A stretch of DNA of 64,000 bases from DAOWHW01 sp964493265 (GCA_964493265.1 CAZBLY010000002.1:26146-90145), one strand, 5' to 3'; positions 44,522 to 56,100 are shown, counted from the first letter of the stretch. Notes: generated from the letters alone by a model not told the origin. Numbers and translations: made by a program.

Positions 44522-45094
44522 ATGATAACTTATCAAGAAATTTATGACATATTAAGGAAAGAAAAGTATAATGAAGCCTTGCAGCAACTTCCTAAGAAAT
44601 TTTTAAAGGAAATAGCTTCTTATCTTGCTGAGAAAAAAGACATTGTCAATAGAGAACAGAAAAATACCGGGCTTTTTTCAGACACTTTAAGAATAACAAG
44701 AAAGCAATTGGATAATACCCTATCTATAATAAAAGAGATTATTGCAATTCGTGAACGTAAGGTTCTAAATCTATCTTTTACAGCAGCATTAACTGAAATA
44801 AGTAAAAGGGATACTGATAATTTACTTGAACATGAGAAAGAACTTTTTAAAGTTACAGTTAGTAAACTTGAAGAAAATCAGAAAATGGTGAGCAGAAAAT
44901 TAAATGGCCAAACAAAAGAAGAGAAGAAAGATTTAAAAAATATTCTTATTAGGTTTAAAGATGAAGTATCGGCTTTTCTTGATGCTGAAGGTTCTGAACT
45001 TGGACCTTTTAAATCAGGAGACATTGTTAACCTTCCAAAAGATATAGCTGAAATTCTTTTGAGTGATGAAAAAGCTGTATTAGTTAATGAATAA
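44522..45094 (+). CDS. GINS complex subunit (Gins51-like)
   Basis: Part of the archaeal replicative helicase accessory complex (CMG). The A domain is helical (KFLKEIASYLAEKKDIVNRE) and the C-terminal B domain has the archaeal pattern SELGPFKSGDIVNLPKDIAEILL. Length 190 aa fits archaeal Gins51/15. It sits next to eL42, a typical archaeal neighbourhood. The other subunit may be encoded elsewhere or the complex may be a homotetramer. Confidence 0.82.
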   Translation: MITYQEIYDILRKEKYNEALQQLPKKFLKEIASYLAEKKDIVNREQKNTGLFSDTLRITRKQLDNTLSIIKEIIAIRERKVLNLSFTAALTEISKRDTDNLLEHEKELFKVTVSKLEENQKMVSRKLNGQTKEEKKDLKNILIRFKDEVSAFLDAEGSELGPFKSGDIVNLPKDIAEILLSDEKAVLVNE

Positions 45095-45153
45095 TAAATA
45101 ATAAAAAATAAAGTCAAAAAACGAAAAATAAAAAATAAAATGGAATTAAAGAA

Positions 45154-45363
45154 ATGATATTAAATTATCTTGATGAATGTGTTGGGAAAACAACGCCAAT
45201 AAAAGAAGGGTGTAAAATTTGTAAAGATGGAGAGAATGATTATATAAATAAAGAATGTACATTACGTATTACTTATAGAGAATTAATTACAGATTATGCA
45301 AAAAATAAAGAAAACCGTTCTAAACGGGAGATCTTAGAATCTTCTCTAACATATCTAAAATGA
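45154..45363 (+). CDS. Small hypothetical protein with cysteine pairs
   Basis: A 69-aa protein with four cysteines (DECVGKTTPIKEGCKICKDGE, KECTLR) that may bind zinc. Its stop codon overlaps the start of eL42 (ATGA), so the two are translationally coupled. No family recognised. It occurs between GINS and eL42, so a translation-linked or replication-linked role is possible. Confidence 0.6.
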   Translation: MILNYLDECVGKTTPIKEGCKICKDGENDYINKECTLRITYRELITDYAKNKENRSKREILESSLTYLK

Positions 45364-45677
45364 AAATTCCAAAAAAAACAAAAAGATATTGCCCATATTG
45401 TAAGAAGTATACAGAACATAAAATTACGCAGGCAAAAACAGGGCATAAAAGAGGAAAACTTAAGAGAGGTTCTTTGGAAAGGGTTAAAAAAAGAGGTCTC
45501 GGAAGAGGAAAAGGAAATCTTGGCAGGTGGGGAAGTAAACCAGCCATAACAAAATGGAAGAGAAAATCTAAAAGCACTAAAAAAACAAATCTGCTTTATA
45601 CTTGCAAGGTTTGTGGTAAGAGCAAGATTCAAAAAAAAGGAAAAAGATCTGGAAGAATAGTATTTAAAGAGAAATAA
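45360..45677 (+). CDS. rpl44e: Ribosomal protein eL42 (L44e)
   Basis: Basic zinc-ribbon protein near the E site. MKIPKKTKRYCPYCKKYTEH and the second pair CKVCGK match archaeal L44e; the central loop (RGSLERVKKRGLGRGKGNLG) is also typical. Length 105 aa. In many archaea eS27 follows; here eS1 does instead. Confidence 0.95.
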   Translation: MKIPKKTKRYCPYCKKYTEHKITQAKTGHKRGKLKRGSLERVKKRGLGRGKGNLGRWGSKPAITKWKRKSKSTKKTNLLYTCKVCGKSKIQKKGKRSGRIVFKEK

Positions 45678-45727
45678 AATATAAAATATATTGAAATAAG
45701 ATTAAATTAAAAGATTAAAGATAAAAA

Positions 45728-46255
45728 ATGGTTGTACTAAAGAAAAAATATTTTGATGTTAAACTTGAAATTTTTAATACAACAATCTCTTTATTGGCTT
45801 TTAAACCAGAAGAACTTAAAGGTAGAAAAGTAAAATTTGATTTAACAAAAATTTTGAAAGGTAAAAATTGTGAAGGTCGTTTTGTTGTCAAAGAGAAAAA
45901 TGGCCAACTTATAGGTGAGATGTATGAATTTAAACTTCATCTTTCATATATCAGAAGATTAATAGGTAGAAATATTAGTATTATTGAGGATTCTTTTATA
46001 TGTAAAACAAAAGAAGGGGATTTTATAGTTAAGCCTTTTTTAATAACTAGAAAGAGAGTCCATAGATCTGTCAGAAAAGCTTTGAGAGATGAAGCAAAAG
46101 AGTTTTTAATAAAAGATTTAGAAAATAAGACAAGAACCAATTTATTTCAAGAAGTTGTTTTATCAACTATTCAAAAACAACTTAGTAAAAAACTCAAGAA
46201 AATCTATCCTCTTGCAGTCTGTGAACTTAGAATAGTTAAAGTAAAAGCCAAGTGA
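45728..46255 (+). CDS. rps3ae: Ribosomal protein eS1 (S3Ae)
   Basis: Small-subunit protein of the mRNA exit region. Although the start VVLKKKYFDVKLEIFN is diverged, the LKGRKVKFDLTKILKG, LISTRKRVHRS-type region (TRKRVHRSVRKALRDEA) and C-terminal SKKLKKIYPLAVCELRIVKVK match archaeal S3Ae. Length 175 aa is somewhat short. Followed by tRNA-Thr on the same strand after 45 bases. Confidence 0.85.
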   Translation: MVVLKKKYFDVKLEIFNTTISLLAFKPEELKGRKVKFDLTKILKGKNCEGRFVVKEKNGQLIGEMYEFKLHLSYIRRLIGRNISIIEDSFICKTKEGDFIVKPFLITRKRVHRSVRKALRDEAKEFLIKDLENKTRTNLFQEVVLSTIQKQLSKKLKKIYPLAVCELRIVKVKAK

Positions 46256-46300
46256 AATTAAAGATAAAGTTTAAAAGTTTTCTAATATAAGTTATTTTAT

Positions 46301-46373
46301 GCTTCAGTAGCTCAGTTGGTAGAGCGACGGTTTTGTAAACCGTAGGTCGGGGGTTCGGATCCCCCCTGAAGCT
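46301..46373 (+). tRNA. tRNA-Thr(TGT)
   Basis: A 73-nt cloverleaf. Acceptor GCTTCAG/CTGAAGC is perfect, discriminator T. Anticodon stem ACGGT/ACCGT encloses TTTGTAA, anticodon TGT. T arm GGGGG-TTCGGAT-CCCCC is perfect. No intron, no encoded CCA. Confidence 0.97.
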
Positions 46374-46391
46374 TTTGTTAATCTTTGTCTT

Positions 46392-46757
46392 TTATTTGCT
46401 ATTTTTTAATTTTTTATATTTGTCATAGATATTCTTTATTTCTGGTTCATTAGTTTCTCTGGATAAAAAAGCTTCTCCTTCCATTGCCGCAAACCTCTCA
46501 AACCATCTTGCAGCCCCGGTTTCTGTTTTAGTGTCTCCTATTTTTTTAATATAATATATATTTTTTCCAAAAGGATCTCTTATAGTTAAGTAAATATTAT
46601 AAAAATTCTTTTTCTTAGTTATTTGACATAATCCTTCCATGCTGGTTTCTTCTGAAAGCTTATACATTCTAACAAACTTCTCATCATTTTGAACAAGCTC
46701 CCAATTTATTTTTTCTAATTGTTCTGTAACTTCATCTATTGTTTTATTCAGTATCAT
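46392..46757 (-). CDS. Hypothetical alpha/beta protein
   Basis: A 121-aa soluble protein with an N-terminal helix (DEVTEQLEKINWELVQ), a beta-rich middle (NFYNIYLTIRDPFGKNIYYI) and a helical end. No family recognised and no motif found. It is convergent to tRNA-Thr (18 bases away) and divergent from the next gene. Coding is supported by sensible composition and compact placement. Confidence 0.6.
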   Translation of the reverse strand: MILNKTIDEVTEQLEKINWELVQNDEKFVRMYKLSEETSMEGLCQITKKKNFYNIYLTIRDPFGKNIYYIKKIGDTKTETGAARWFERFAAMEGEAFLSRETNEPEIKNIYDKYKKLKNSK

Positions 46758-46807
46758 ATTCTTTTGTTTAACATAATCTTTAAATAAGTATCTTCTTTTT
46801 ATTTTTT

Positions 46808-47197
46808 ATGATAAAAATTTATGAGATTCCAACAGATAAGTTAGATAAAATAAAAAATATTCTTGAAGCTCCTGAAAAAGCTGTTGGTGAACTTGATGTT
46901 GAGATTGAAAAAGAAGCTGGCAGAAAAGGAAGCAAAGTTGAAAAAGCTAAAGAATGGAAAATTAATGAATTTAAAAGACAAGGTTATATTTTAAGAGATG
47001 CTAAAGCTTTAGAAATAGACAAGAAAATTTCTTATCTTTATATTGATGCTAACGAGGATTTTTTTGAAAGAAATGAAAAAGTTTTGGTTGAAGCTGGGGC
47101 AGAAGTTTTAAAAGATAAAGAATATAATGAAATAAAGGAAAAGATAGATAAACTTGAGAGTGGCGCTTCACAAGGTATGGGTTTAATTTTTAAATAA
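46808..47197 (+). CDS. Hypothetical charged protein
   Basis: A 129-aa protein rich in lysine and glutamate, probably mostly helical with a short strand pair (YLYIDANEDFFERNEK). It is followed after 4 bases by another small gene and may share a transcript. I see no family. A TATA-like AAATAAGTATC lies about 20 bases upstream. Function unknown. Confidence 0.6.
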   Translation: MIKIYEIPTDKLDKIKNILEAPEKAVGELDVEIEKEAGRKGSKVEKAKEWKINEFKRQGYILRDAKALEIDKKISYLYIDANEDFFERNEKVLVEAGAEVLKDKEYNEIKEKIDKLESGASQGMGLIFK

Positions 47198-47201
47198 TAA
47201 A

Positions 47202-47654
47202 ATGGCGTATGAAAATAAAAAACAAAATATAATTATAGATGAAAAAGAAGAACAGGATTTTAATGAATATTTTTCTGGAAAATTAGGGCATCATCAAGTT
47301 TTGGAAATGCTCTGTAAAGATAGGCAAACGTCGCTAAAAAAATTATCTACTTCTTTTAATTATTTTGGCAATAAGGAGAGAATTTATGTAGTAAGTAAGA
47401 AAGCAGGAGTAAATTTAAAAGATTTAAAATCAAAAAAACATAAAGAAATTGTTGATTTATTATCTAATATAAAAGGAAAGACCACACAACATTATTCTCT
47501 TGATTTTTCTAATTATAATATTCATTTTTTTAATTTTATTGAACATGAAGATAAAGAAATCTATGGTTTGGGCAGATATTGTCCTTGGAGTTATAGTGAA
47601 TCTTATTGGGAAGGATTAAGGCAAAATGCTATTAAAGAAGCAGAAGCTGCTTAA
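47202..47654 (+). CDS. Hypothetical protein with possible HTH region
   Basis: A 150-aa protein. The middle (RQTSLKKLSTSFNYFGNKERIYVVSKKAGVNLKDL) might contain a helix-turn-helix-like unit but the support is weak. Ends in LRQNAIKEAEAA. Follows the preceding gene by 4 bases and is 54 bases upstream of tRNA-Val. No family recognised. Confidence 0.55.
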   Translation: MAYENKKQNIIIDEKEEQDFNEYFSGKLGHHQVLEMLCKDRQTSLKKLSTSFNYFGNKERIYVVSKKAGVNLKDLKSKKHKEIVDLLSNIKGKTTQHYSLDFSNYNIHFFNFIEHEDKEIYGLGRYCPWSYSESYWEGLRQNAIKEAEAA

Positions 47655-47708
47655 ACAATCTTAATCTTTTTAAATTGCTTTTTCTTTATATTTTTGTTAT
47701 TTTTGGTT

Positions 47709-47781
47709 GGGCCCGTGGTCTAGTGGTTATGACGTTGCCTTGACGTGGCAAAGATCGCAGGTTCGAGTCCTGCCGGGCCCA
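47709..47781 (+). tRNA. tRNA-Val(GAC)
   Basis: A 73-nt cloverleaf. Acceptor GGGCCCG/CGGGCCC is perfect, discriminator A. Anticodon stem TTGCC/GGCAA encloses TTGACGT, anticodon GAC. T arm GCAGG-TTCGAGT-CCTGC. No intron or encoded CCA. Confidence 0.96.
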
Positions 47782-47829
47782 CTCATAAAATAAAAGAGGA
47801 AAAAAGAAAAAAGAAACAAAAAATAAAAA

Positions 47830-48159
47830 ATGATAAAAAAAGAAGAAGAAAAACTTTTTGCATTTTTGTGTTATCTAATTTCAATAATTGGCGTGATTAT
47901 TGTATTAGCAACAAAAAAGGAAAGAAGCAAATTCAGCATTTATCATGCAAAACAAGGGTTAGTGTTATTTATAGCATATATTATTGTAGCAATTTTGTGG
48001 TCTATTTTAGGATTTATACCTATAATTGGAGCAATAATATCTGCGGTTTTGTGGTTATTGATGCTGGCTTTATGGATTATTGGAATAGTTAATTCATTGA
48101 ATGAAAAAATGGTTCCATTACCTGTAATAGGGCAATTTGCAAAAACTTTCAAATTTTAA
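47830..48159 (+). CDS. DUF4870/Tic20-like membrane protein
   Basis: A 109-aa protein with about three helices. The short acidic start (IKKEEEKLFAFLCYLISIIG), KFSIYHAKQGLVLF and a helix pair before NSLNEKMVPLPVIGQFAK match the DUF4870 family. Such proteins occur in bacteria and archaea with unknown function. It lies just after tRNA-Val and before the prepilin-like surface protein. Confidence 0.78.
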   Translation: MIKKEEEKLFAFLCYLISIIGVIIVLATKKERSKFSIYHAKQGLVLFIAYIIVAILWSILGFIPIIGAIISAVLWLLMLALWIIGIVNSLNEKMVPLPVIGQFAKTFKF

Positions 48160-48261
48160 AAACACTAAAAATAAAGAAGAGAAGCAAAAGTAGAAGTAGT
48201 AGAAATGTAATAAAATTTATATATGCATTTTTCTTTTCCAAAATAGAAGAGAAGAGAAAAA

Positions 48262-48271
48262 GAGGCGCCTC
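48262..48271 (+). promoter_or_regulatory. GAGGCGCCTC palindrome with Shine-Dalgarno potential
   Basis: A perfect 10-base palindrome ends three bases before the ATG of the surface protein. It contains GAGG, so it could be a ribosome binding site that can also fold or bind a protein. A TATA-like AATTTATATATG lies near 48213-48225. Confidence 0.35.
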
Positions 48272-48273
48272 AA

Positions 48274-50133
48274 ATGCAGAAGAAAGCACAAGTTACTCTT
48301 TTTATAATAATAGCTGTAATAGTGTTAGCTGCTGCTCTCTTCTCTTTCTTTTATTTTAGACAACCAATAATTAATATTCCTTCTGAAATCAGGCCAGTTG
48401 AAAATTATTTTATTGATTGTGTTTCTGAGCACGTTAAAGAAGCTTCAAAAATAGCTGGAATGCAAGCTGGTTATTTAGAGATGCCAGAATTTGAAGCTGG
48501 TTCAGAACATATGCCGTTTTCATCTCGTTTGGATTTTCTTGGAATGGAAGTTCCTTATTGGTTTTATGTTTCTGGAAATAATTTGGCCAGAGAAAAAAGA
48601 CCAGAAATTGTTGATATTGAAAAGCAATTTTCAAATTATTTAACAAAAAAGATTCAAGAATGTAATCTTGATGATTTTGTTAATAAAGGTTATGAAATTG
48701 AAAAAGAAAATGAACCAGTTATTAGTGTTGATATAAAAGAAAATTCTATTGAGACCAATGTTTATTGGCCTTTTGTTATTAGTTTTGATGAAACCACATC
48801 CAGGATAAATGAACATAAAGTTTCAACAAAATCTAATTTTGGCAGCTTATATGAAACAGCCAACACCATTTATGAAGCTGAACAGGATAAATATTTTTTA
48901 GATAATTATGCTCTTGATGTTTTGAGATTATATGCTCCTAATACAGGTATTGAATTAAGTTGCGCTCCCAAAACCTGGTTAGTTTCTGAAATTAAAGATG
49001 AAATTAATCAAGCTCTTGAAGGCAATATTGGCGCTGTAAAAGTTTCTGGAAATTATTATAGATTAGCTAGTTCTGAAAACAAATATTTTGAAGTTGATGT
49101 TGGAAGAAAAATCAGTGAGAATGTTTATTTTCTTTATTCTAGAAATATGCCCCATATTTTTGAAGTCTGGCCTTCTGAAAATGATCTTATGATGGCTGAA
49201 CCAATTGGAAATCAACCCGGTCTTGGCTTGCTTGGAAGTATTGGTTTTTGTTATGTTCCTTATCATTTTATTTATGATTTAAAATTTCCTGTTATGGTTC
49301 AAATTATTGATGGGGAGAATATTTTTCAGTTTCCTGTTCTTATTATGATTGATAAAAACACTATAAGAAATGTTTCTGAAGTTGAAAGTGGGGAGGTTGT
49401 TTTTGATATTTGTGACCATAAAACTCAACAAGCCACAATATTTACTTATGATGAAAATTCAGCCCCTCTAAAAGCAGATATTGGTTACAAGTGCTTTAAT
49501 CAAATTTGTGATGTTGGAAAAACAACCCTTAAAGAGGGGAAAGCCTCTCTTACCACTTTATTACCTCAATGTTATAATGGATTTTTAATTGCCAAAGCGC
49601 CAGATTATATAACTTCAAAACTCCAAGTTTCAAGTACAGAGTCTTTTGTAACTAACATATTCTTAAATCCAATTCATACTTTTGATGTTGAAATTAATTT
49701 AGGCAGTAATGAAAATGCTGTAATTAATTTTGTTTCAGATGATTATTCCACCACCTTATATTATCCAGAACAAAAAACAGTAACTTTAGCTGAAGGAACT
49801 TATGAAATTTCGGTTCAACTTTTTAAGGAATCATCTATCACTCTAGAAGCTCAAACTGTTGAAAAATGCATTAAAATTCCTGAAGGTGGTGTTGCTGGAA
49901 TGTTTGGAGCAATGCAAGAACAGTGTTTTGATCTTGAAATTCCTGCAGAAAGTTTAACTAATGTACTTTTTGGCGGGGGCTCAACAGAATTTTCAGTTAC
50001 AGAATCTGAATTATCTAGCAATTCAAAAATAAAAATCGATGTTCCTTCATTTGATGTTCCAAAAGATGTGCTTGAATTAACAGATATTTATAGTATTATT
50101 GAATTAAGTGAGGTTCAAATCAGTTTATCATAA
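48274..50133 (+). CDS. Large prepilin-like surface protein
   Basis: A 619-aa protein starting MQKKAQVTLFIIIAVIVLAA, a prepilin-type signal (KKA|QVTLF with helix to about residue 28). The rest is extracellular-type, with beta-rich segments and cysteine pairs (DCVSEH, ECNL, SCAPKT). The C-terminal half has several repeated-looking beta units (VEINLGSNENAVINFVSDDY). It precedes the giant protein by 41 bases in the same direction, so they may be expressed together. It may be a membrane-anchored or pilus-tip adhesin; inference only. Confidence 0.7.
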   Translation: MQKKAQVTLFIIIAVIVLAAALFSFFYFRQPIINIPSEIRPVENYFIDCVSEHVKEASKIAGMQAGYLEMPEFEAGSEHMPFSSRLDFLGMEVPYWFYVSGNNLAREKRPEIVDIEKQFSNYLTKKIQECNLDDFVNKGYEIEKENEPVISVDIKENSIETNVYWPFVISFDETTSRINEHKVSTKSNFGSLYETANTIYEAEQDKYFLDNYALDVLRLYAPNTGIELSCAPKTWLVSEIKDEINQALEGNIGAVKVSGNYYRLASSENKYFEVDVGRKISENVYFLYSRNMPHIFEVWPSENDLMMAEPIGNQPGLGLLGSIGFCYVPYHFIYDLKFPVMVQIIDGENIFQFPVLIMIDKNTIRNVSEVESGEVVFDICDHKTQQATIFTYDENSAPLKADIGYKCFNQICDVGKTTLKEGKASLTTLLPQCYNGFLIAKAPDYITSKLQVSSTESFVTNIFLNPIHTFDVEINLGSNENAVINFVSDDYSTTLYYPEQKTVTLAEGTYEISVQLFKESSITLEAQTVEKCIKIPEGGVAGMFGAMQEQCFDLEIPAESLTNVLFGGGSTEFSVTESELSSNSKIKIDVPSFDVPKDVLELTDIYSIIELSEVQISLS

Positions 50134-50174
50134 AATATCATAAAATAAATTAAAATTAAAATTAAGAATAAAGA

Positions 50175-53100
50175 ATGAAAATAGAAATTCAAATAAAAGA
50201 AAGAACAATGTTTTTATTTGTAATAGGTTTTATTTTTATTTTAATGGCAATGATTTTGACTTCTGTTTTAATTTTAGCTGAAGAAACTCCTGGATTTAAT
50301 CAACAAGTTCAATCACAACCATATATTTATGAAAATGCACAAGCAAGTCCCTGGATGCAAGTTCCCTGGCAAGATAAATATTGTAATGAATCTGAAATGG
50401 GGATGGATTTTATTGTGGAAATTCCTCCTGATGCTTGTACTCCTGCAGTTGTTCGTTCTGATTTATTGGAAGAACAGGATGTTCCTGTTTTTTGTAGAAT
50501 GACCGGAATCAAAATAAATCCTTTAATTCAAATCCCTTATATAAAAAGCATTGTTCCAACTGTTGAAGACAGATCTCCTGAAATTAATTATATTACTTTT
50601 CTTCCTGCTAGATATGCTTTGAGTTATTATGCTTCAAAAGATCAAAAACCAGCAAGTTTCCAAGGTGTTCCTAGTATGTCTAATCTAGGTTATCTTTTAA
50701 TTGATTTAAAAAGCCAGCCAGTAGAAGAAAAGATGCCTGATAATGTTAGAGCAAATATTTCCTTGAAATTAAGATATGATGTTGGAAAAACTTATGGAAT
50801 TAATGAACACCAATTTATTCTTCCTTTATTGGGTAATGATGAATGGCAAAAAGAATATGAAAAATATAATTTTTGGCAAGGTAAGGGTTTTTTAAGATTA
50901 AATGAGATAACTGGTCCAAATACTGCTAAAGTTTCTGTCTATACTTCTGTTAATTCAATTCCAACCACCAAAGAAGTCCGTGTTGGTGTTGTTCCAGGAA
51001 AAGGAGATGAAATTATGTTGCCTGGATTTTATTGTGGAGTTGGTGTTAACTTAAGATTAGATGAGATAACTGTTCCAAAAACAAGAGCAAGACTTATTGT
51101 AAATGGTGATGAGCTTTTGATAGGTGAAGGAGAAGAGATTCAAGATTCAGATTGTTATGTTGTTTCAATTATTCCATCCCTTTATTCTTATGGCGGGGAT
51201 GTTAAAATTAGATGTGGTTCAAAAGATCCTCAATTTTTATCATTAGAAGATCTAGAAGCAAATATTGAAATAAGAGATGGTGCAGAAATAACATCAAAAA
51301 AAGTTGGTATTGGTGATGATTTGGAATTAAGTAAAGATGTTGAAGGAATAAATCACGTTTATGTTGGGTTTATTGGAAAAGAACTTGCAAAAGATGGTTT
51401 AACTGATATTATGGTTTTATTTCAAAAAGAAAATGCAGATGCGCTTAATGAAAAATCAATAGAAAAAATTTCTAAAGTTATTCATGATTATGTTGAAGCA
51501 AAAAGACAGAAAGCATTGAATGTGATGTCAGAAGGGATGTGGAAGACTGAAATAGAAAAAGAATTAATTAAGAAAAAACATTCTGAACTTAAAAAAACAA
51601 AAATTTATGTTGTGAAAAAAGGTGCAGGATATAAAGATATAAATGGGGCAAAATCTGAAGTTAAGTTGGTTTCTGTTGAAGGCCCTATGCAGGCAAAATA
51701 TTCAAACGGGGTTGAGGCAGCTTATAAAGAAGCAATTGAACAATACAAAGATATTGCATATGGTTATTCAGAAACATATAATGAAGAAGGAACATATTAT
51801 GGAATTAAAGCTTATGATGAAGCAGTTAAATTAGCAGAATATATGCATAAAACCAATGATCAAGTTTCTTTGCTTCAAGAAATGATTAATAAATATTCTG
51901 ATTCTGAAGAATATGAAGTAATAGAAGAGGTTGAACATGCAAGAGAAATATTAAGAAGAATAACAGCGGTTGGCGGAGATAATGTTAAACAATTTAAAAG
52001 TCAGGAAGGACTTTTTTTAATCCGGTTAGTTTCAATTGAAAAACCTTCTACAGAAATGCAATCTGCTGAAATAGAAGTTGATGGCGTAAGGAAAATTTAT
52101 TCAATTTATACTGAAGTTAATGATTGGGAAATTATTAATATAGATGATGCCAGTATTATCCTTGAAAATAAAACAGGAAGTAAGGAAACAATAGTTAAAG
52201 GTTCTTGGAAATATTTAGATAAAAAGAAAATTTATCTTATTGATACAAAAATAAAAAGAGAGGTTAAAATAAGTGTTCTTCCATTTGAGAAAGAAAGAAC
52301 AACCACAGTAAACTTCACTGTCCAGATAGGAATTGAAAAAAGAGCTATTAAATTAAGTCCAGAAAAAACCAAAGACATGATTAGAAATTTAGATAATCTG
52401 ATTTCTAAATTTGAAGGAATAAATAAAAATCTTGGCAATGTTGTAAGTTTTTGGAATAAAGCTTGTTATGTTGGGGCTGGTGCTTTATGGATCAAAAATT
52501 TTATAACAGGTTTAGGTGGAAAAGCAACTGCAAGAAAGATGGTTATGGATAAATGGTCTATTAAATGTTCTAATAAAGCTTATCAAAACCAGATAGGTGC
52601 AAAAAGTATTTCAGATTGTTATAGGAAAAAAGAAACTGCTATAAATGATGATATAGAAATTATGCAGAATTCTTTGAATGGTGCTAATGATTTTATTAAA
52701 GATGTTAAAAAACAAGATGGTGTTATGGTAAGTGGTGGTTTATTGGGTTTGGATAAGACACCTAATGAAAAAAAATTCATGGAAGTTGCTCAAGAAAATT
52801 TTCCTCAAGAACTTCGAGATATAAAAATAATAGGTAAGGATGGTCAAGAAATAGATTCATCAGAAATCATAGACAATATAACTAGTTTAAATAATCAAGG
52901 TTATATTTTTAAGGACGATGTCAAAGATCTTCACTTAAGACTTGATTTATATAAAAATTGTCAAGGCAATCCAGATTCTGTTTTATGTGGTTCTGTTTTG
53001 GAAGGAACTTATGGACAATTAGATTATTTCACCGAGAGTCTTGAAAATGTTGAAACAAAAAGTGCTTATAACTCTCTTTTTGGTCATAATCCTGTGGTTG

Positions 53101-56100
53101 TAAGAGAAAAAGATATGCAAATAATCCCAGCCCCTCTTTATGTTGTTAATGATGCTTTTATTAGTAAATTTGAACAAGGAAGTCGAAATATAATGTTTGA
53201 CAATAAGGGTTTTAGATATGCTGAATTTAATTTTGAAAGTACTTATTATATTGCAATACTTGCTTCTCAAGGTGATGGAATTTTTAGTATTGAAAAACTT
53301 TATGAAATTGATAAGGAAAAATTGCTAAATAATAAAGGAATTATTAAAGAAAGATATGAAAAAGAAGAATTGGTTCCTCAACTAAAATTAATGAAGATAG
53401 CAGATGTCCAAGAAATAGATATTACTTTATGTAATAATAATATGATTTCAAGAGGTTTAGATGATGGCGAGCCTTGGAATACTGTAAAGTTCTGGGAGTC
53501 TGGCCCTTATAAAGGTCTTGTAGCTTATCTACCTCTAAGAAAAAATGATGGTTGGTATATGGCAACAACATCTTATACAGGAATGGAAGGTGCTATGACT
53601 GCTTATAAAGAATCAGGAAATATTAACACTTTTTATATTTGTAATGTTGGACAGGATGGAATCCCTAATTTTGATTTTTTAAGCGGGCAAAAAGGAGATG
53701 ATTGTTGTACTTTAGTTTCAGCTGTTCAGGGAATTCAAAATTTAGAAATTGCTCCATTAAATGCTGCTGGCTCTAAGGCAGTTCATCAAGAAGCTATAAA
53801 ATGTGCTTCAGAAGCAAGTAGACAATTTTTACAAGGCAGCAGAAAAATTTCTACTTCATGTGTAAGAACTTTGGTTCATGGAAAACCCCCAAGTTCTAGA
53901 GCAACAGTAGAATGTGAAGATTTTATGTCTCCAAGTGATTGTTGGAAAATGTTCAATTTATGCGATCCTGTAATGTGTCCTCCATCAAGATGTGATTTTG
54001 GCGGAAGAATGCCGGTAAGTAATGTTGTTCAATCAGGAGTTATTGGCTCATTATTATTATGCTGGCCTAATTTTGAAGGCGGCAGGGGTGTTTTAGTTCC
54101 AATATGTTTGACAGGAGTTCATGCCGGTCTTGAGAGTTTTACAGGGGTTCTTAAGTCTGGAAGAGATTGTTTACAAGAACAATTAGATACTGGAAGAACA
54201 ATAGGGATATGTGATCAGATTATGTCTGTTTATATGTGTGAATTTTTTTGGCGTCAGTTTGATCCTTTTATAAAAGCTGGATTGCCTGCAATAACAGAAT
54301 CTCTAATGAATAGAGGTGGGGGAGAATATGCTTTATTTAGTGATTCATGGAAACAATCTATAGAAGGTGTTAATTACTTTACAGACTTTTATGGTAAAAA
54401 TCAAATACAGGCTTTCAAAGCAAGGTCAACAGCTCAGATTGGAAGTGAAATTTGTAAAAAGTTTGTTTCAGTTGCATATCCAACCCAGGCAAAATTCTGG
54501 GATGAATTATCTGAACCAGAAAGTCCTACACAGGTAACAGCATGGTTTGATGAAATTGCTGTTGGTGGTCCAAGTCCTGAAGGCCATTATAAAGTTTTTT
54601 CTTATATTTGGGCTGGCAAGGATCAAGGAGTTTATTATTCTGTTTATCTAACAAACCCTTCAACAACCGGTGGTTATTATCAAACACCTGAATATTATCC
54701 TGTTCCAAAAGCTTCTGGTTATCTTAAAGCAGGGGAATATATAAGCATTAGTCCGGATTTTAGAGCCCCAAGCGGTTATAAGGAAATTTGTGTTAATATT
54801 AATGGACAACCAATTTGTGGTTTCGGTCAGGCTACAACAGATTTTGCATTAAAAGAATTACAAAATCTTTATATTGAAAGTCAGGCAACAGATGATATTA
54901 AGACAGCTAAAGAATGTGTTTCTGGAAAGCCAACAATTATTCCAACTGCTACTTTAAATATTCAATCTGCTGTAGAACATTCTTTAGAACCTAGCATCTA
55001 TAAAAAAGGCATTATCAGAATTTGCAGCAAATTAAATCCAGGAACAGGAACAGGAAAATCAAATTGGAAAAATATTGGATATTGTGATAATCCTGATGTT
55101 GGTTGTTGGTTAGATACAAATAGTGTTGAAGGGGCTGTTTCTGACCTTGGTATAAAAGAAGAAATTATGCAAGAAGCTGAATTTAAAGATATGCAGCACA
55201 TGATTGACAAACTTGGATATGATCATCCAGATGAGAGTAGAGCTAAAATAGATAAGATAAGAAAAAAAATTCCTGATGTTAAAGAATCAGCTGAAAGATT
55301 AATGGATGAAATAGATAAAATCGAGAAAATAGAAGATTTGGAAAAACAAAAAACAACATATAATACTAAAGCGAAGATTATAGATAAAACTATTAGTTCT
55401 CTTATAGGGGAATTCCAGGACACACTTGCAACATGTGTGAATGAAGAAGAAAAAGTTAAAGCAGAATGGCATATTGCCGAACTATTTGATTTAAGAACAA
55501 AACTTCTTTCAAAATTAGAAGTAGCAATACTAGAAAAAGAACTTGAAAAACAAATTAAAGAAGAAGGAAGAATAACATGTACTTCTTTAGGTGGGCAGTG
55601 GAAAGATAAATGTTCAGATTTTGAAGACCAAATAACAAGTGATGTTGGTTCAAAAGATAGATTAGAACATCCTGGCAAGGTTTGTTGTAAAATGATAGAA
55701 GCTGAATTACCTTTCCAAGCATGGCCTTCTGATACTATGAAATATATTATTGATTGTAAATGGTCTTCAGGAATTATGAAAAGATCTCCAATAGAAATAA
55801 CAATCAGAAGCCCTATGAAACCAATTATTAAAAGATGGAATGAAGAAGAACTTTATGTGAGAGTTATAGGGAGAGGAGTAGTTCTTCTAGCTGCTGATAA
55901 TGAAAAACCAGGTAAAAAATACGTTATAGTTAAACATGGAGATTCTCTTTATACTTATTATGGAAATCTTAAGGAAATTGTAGTAAAGAATGGCAAAGTT
56001 GTGAATGAAAACAATGTTATTGGATTGGCAACTTCTACTACTGTATTTCCTATCAAGAGGGCAGAATTTACATTTAGGGTTTTAACGCGCCCTTATCTTG

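Noticed and set aside
47745..48092. ORF overlapping tRNA-Val
   Set aside because: It starts within the tRNA and is an out-of-frame reading of the DUF4870-like gene.
55223..55678. Minus-strand ORF of 151 codons inside the giant gene
   Set aside because: Serine/phenylalanine-rich antisense shadow of a lysine/glutamate-rich segment; no promoter or start signal.
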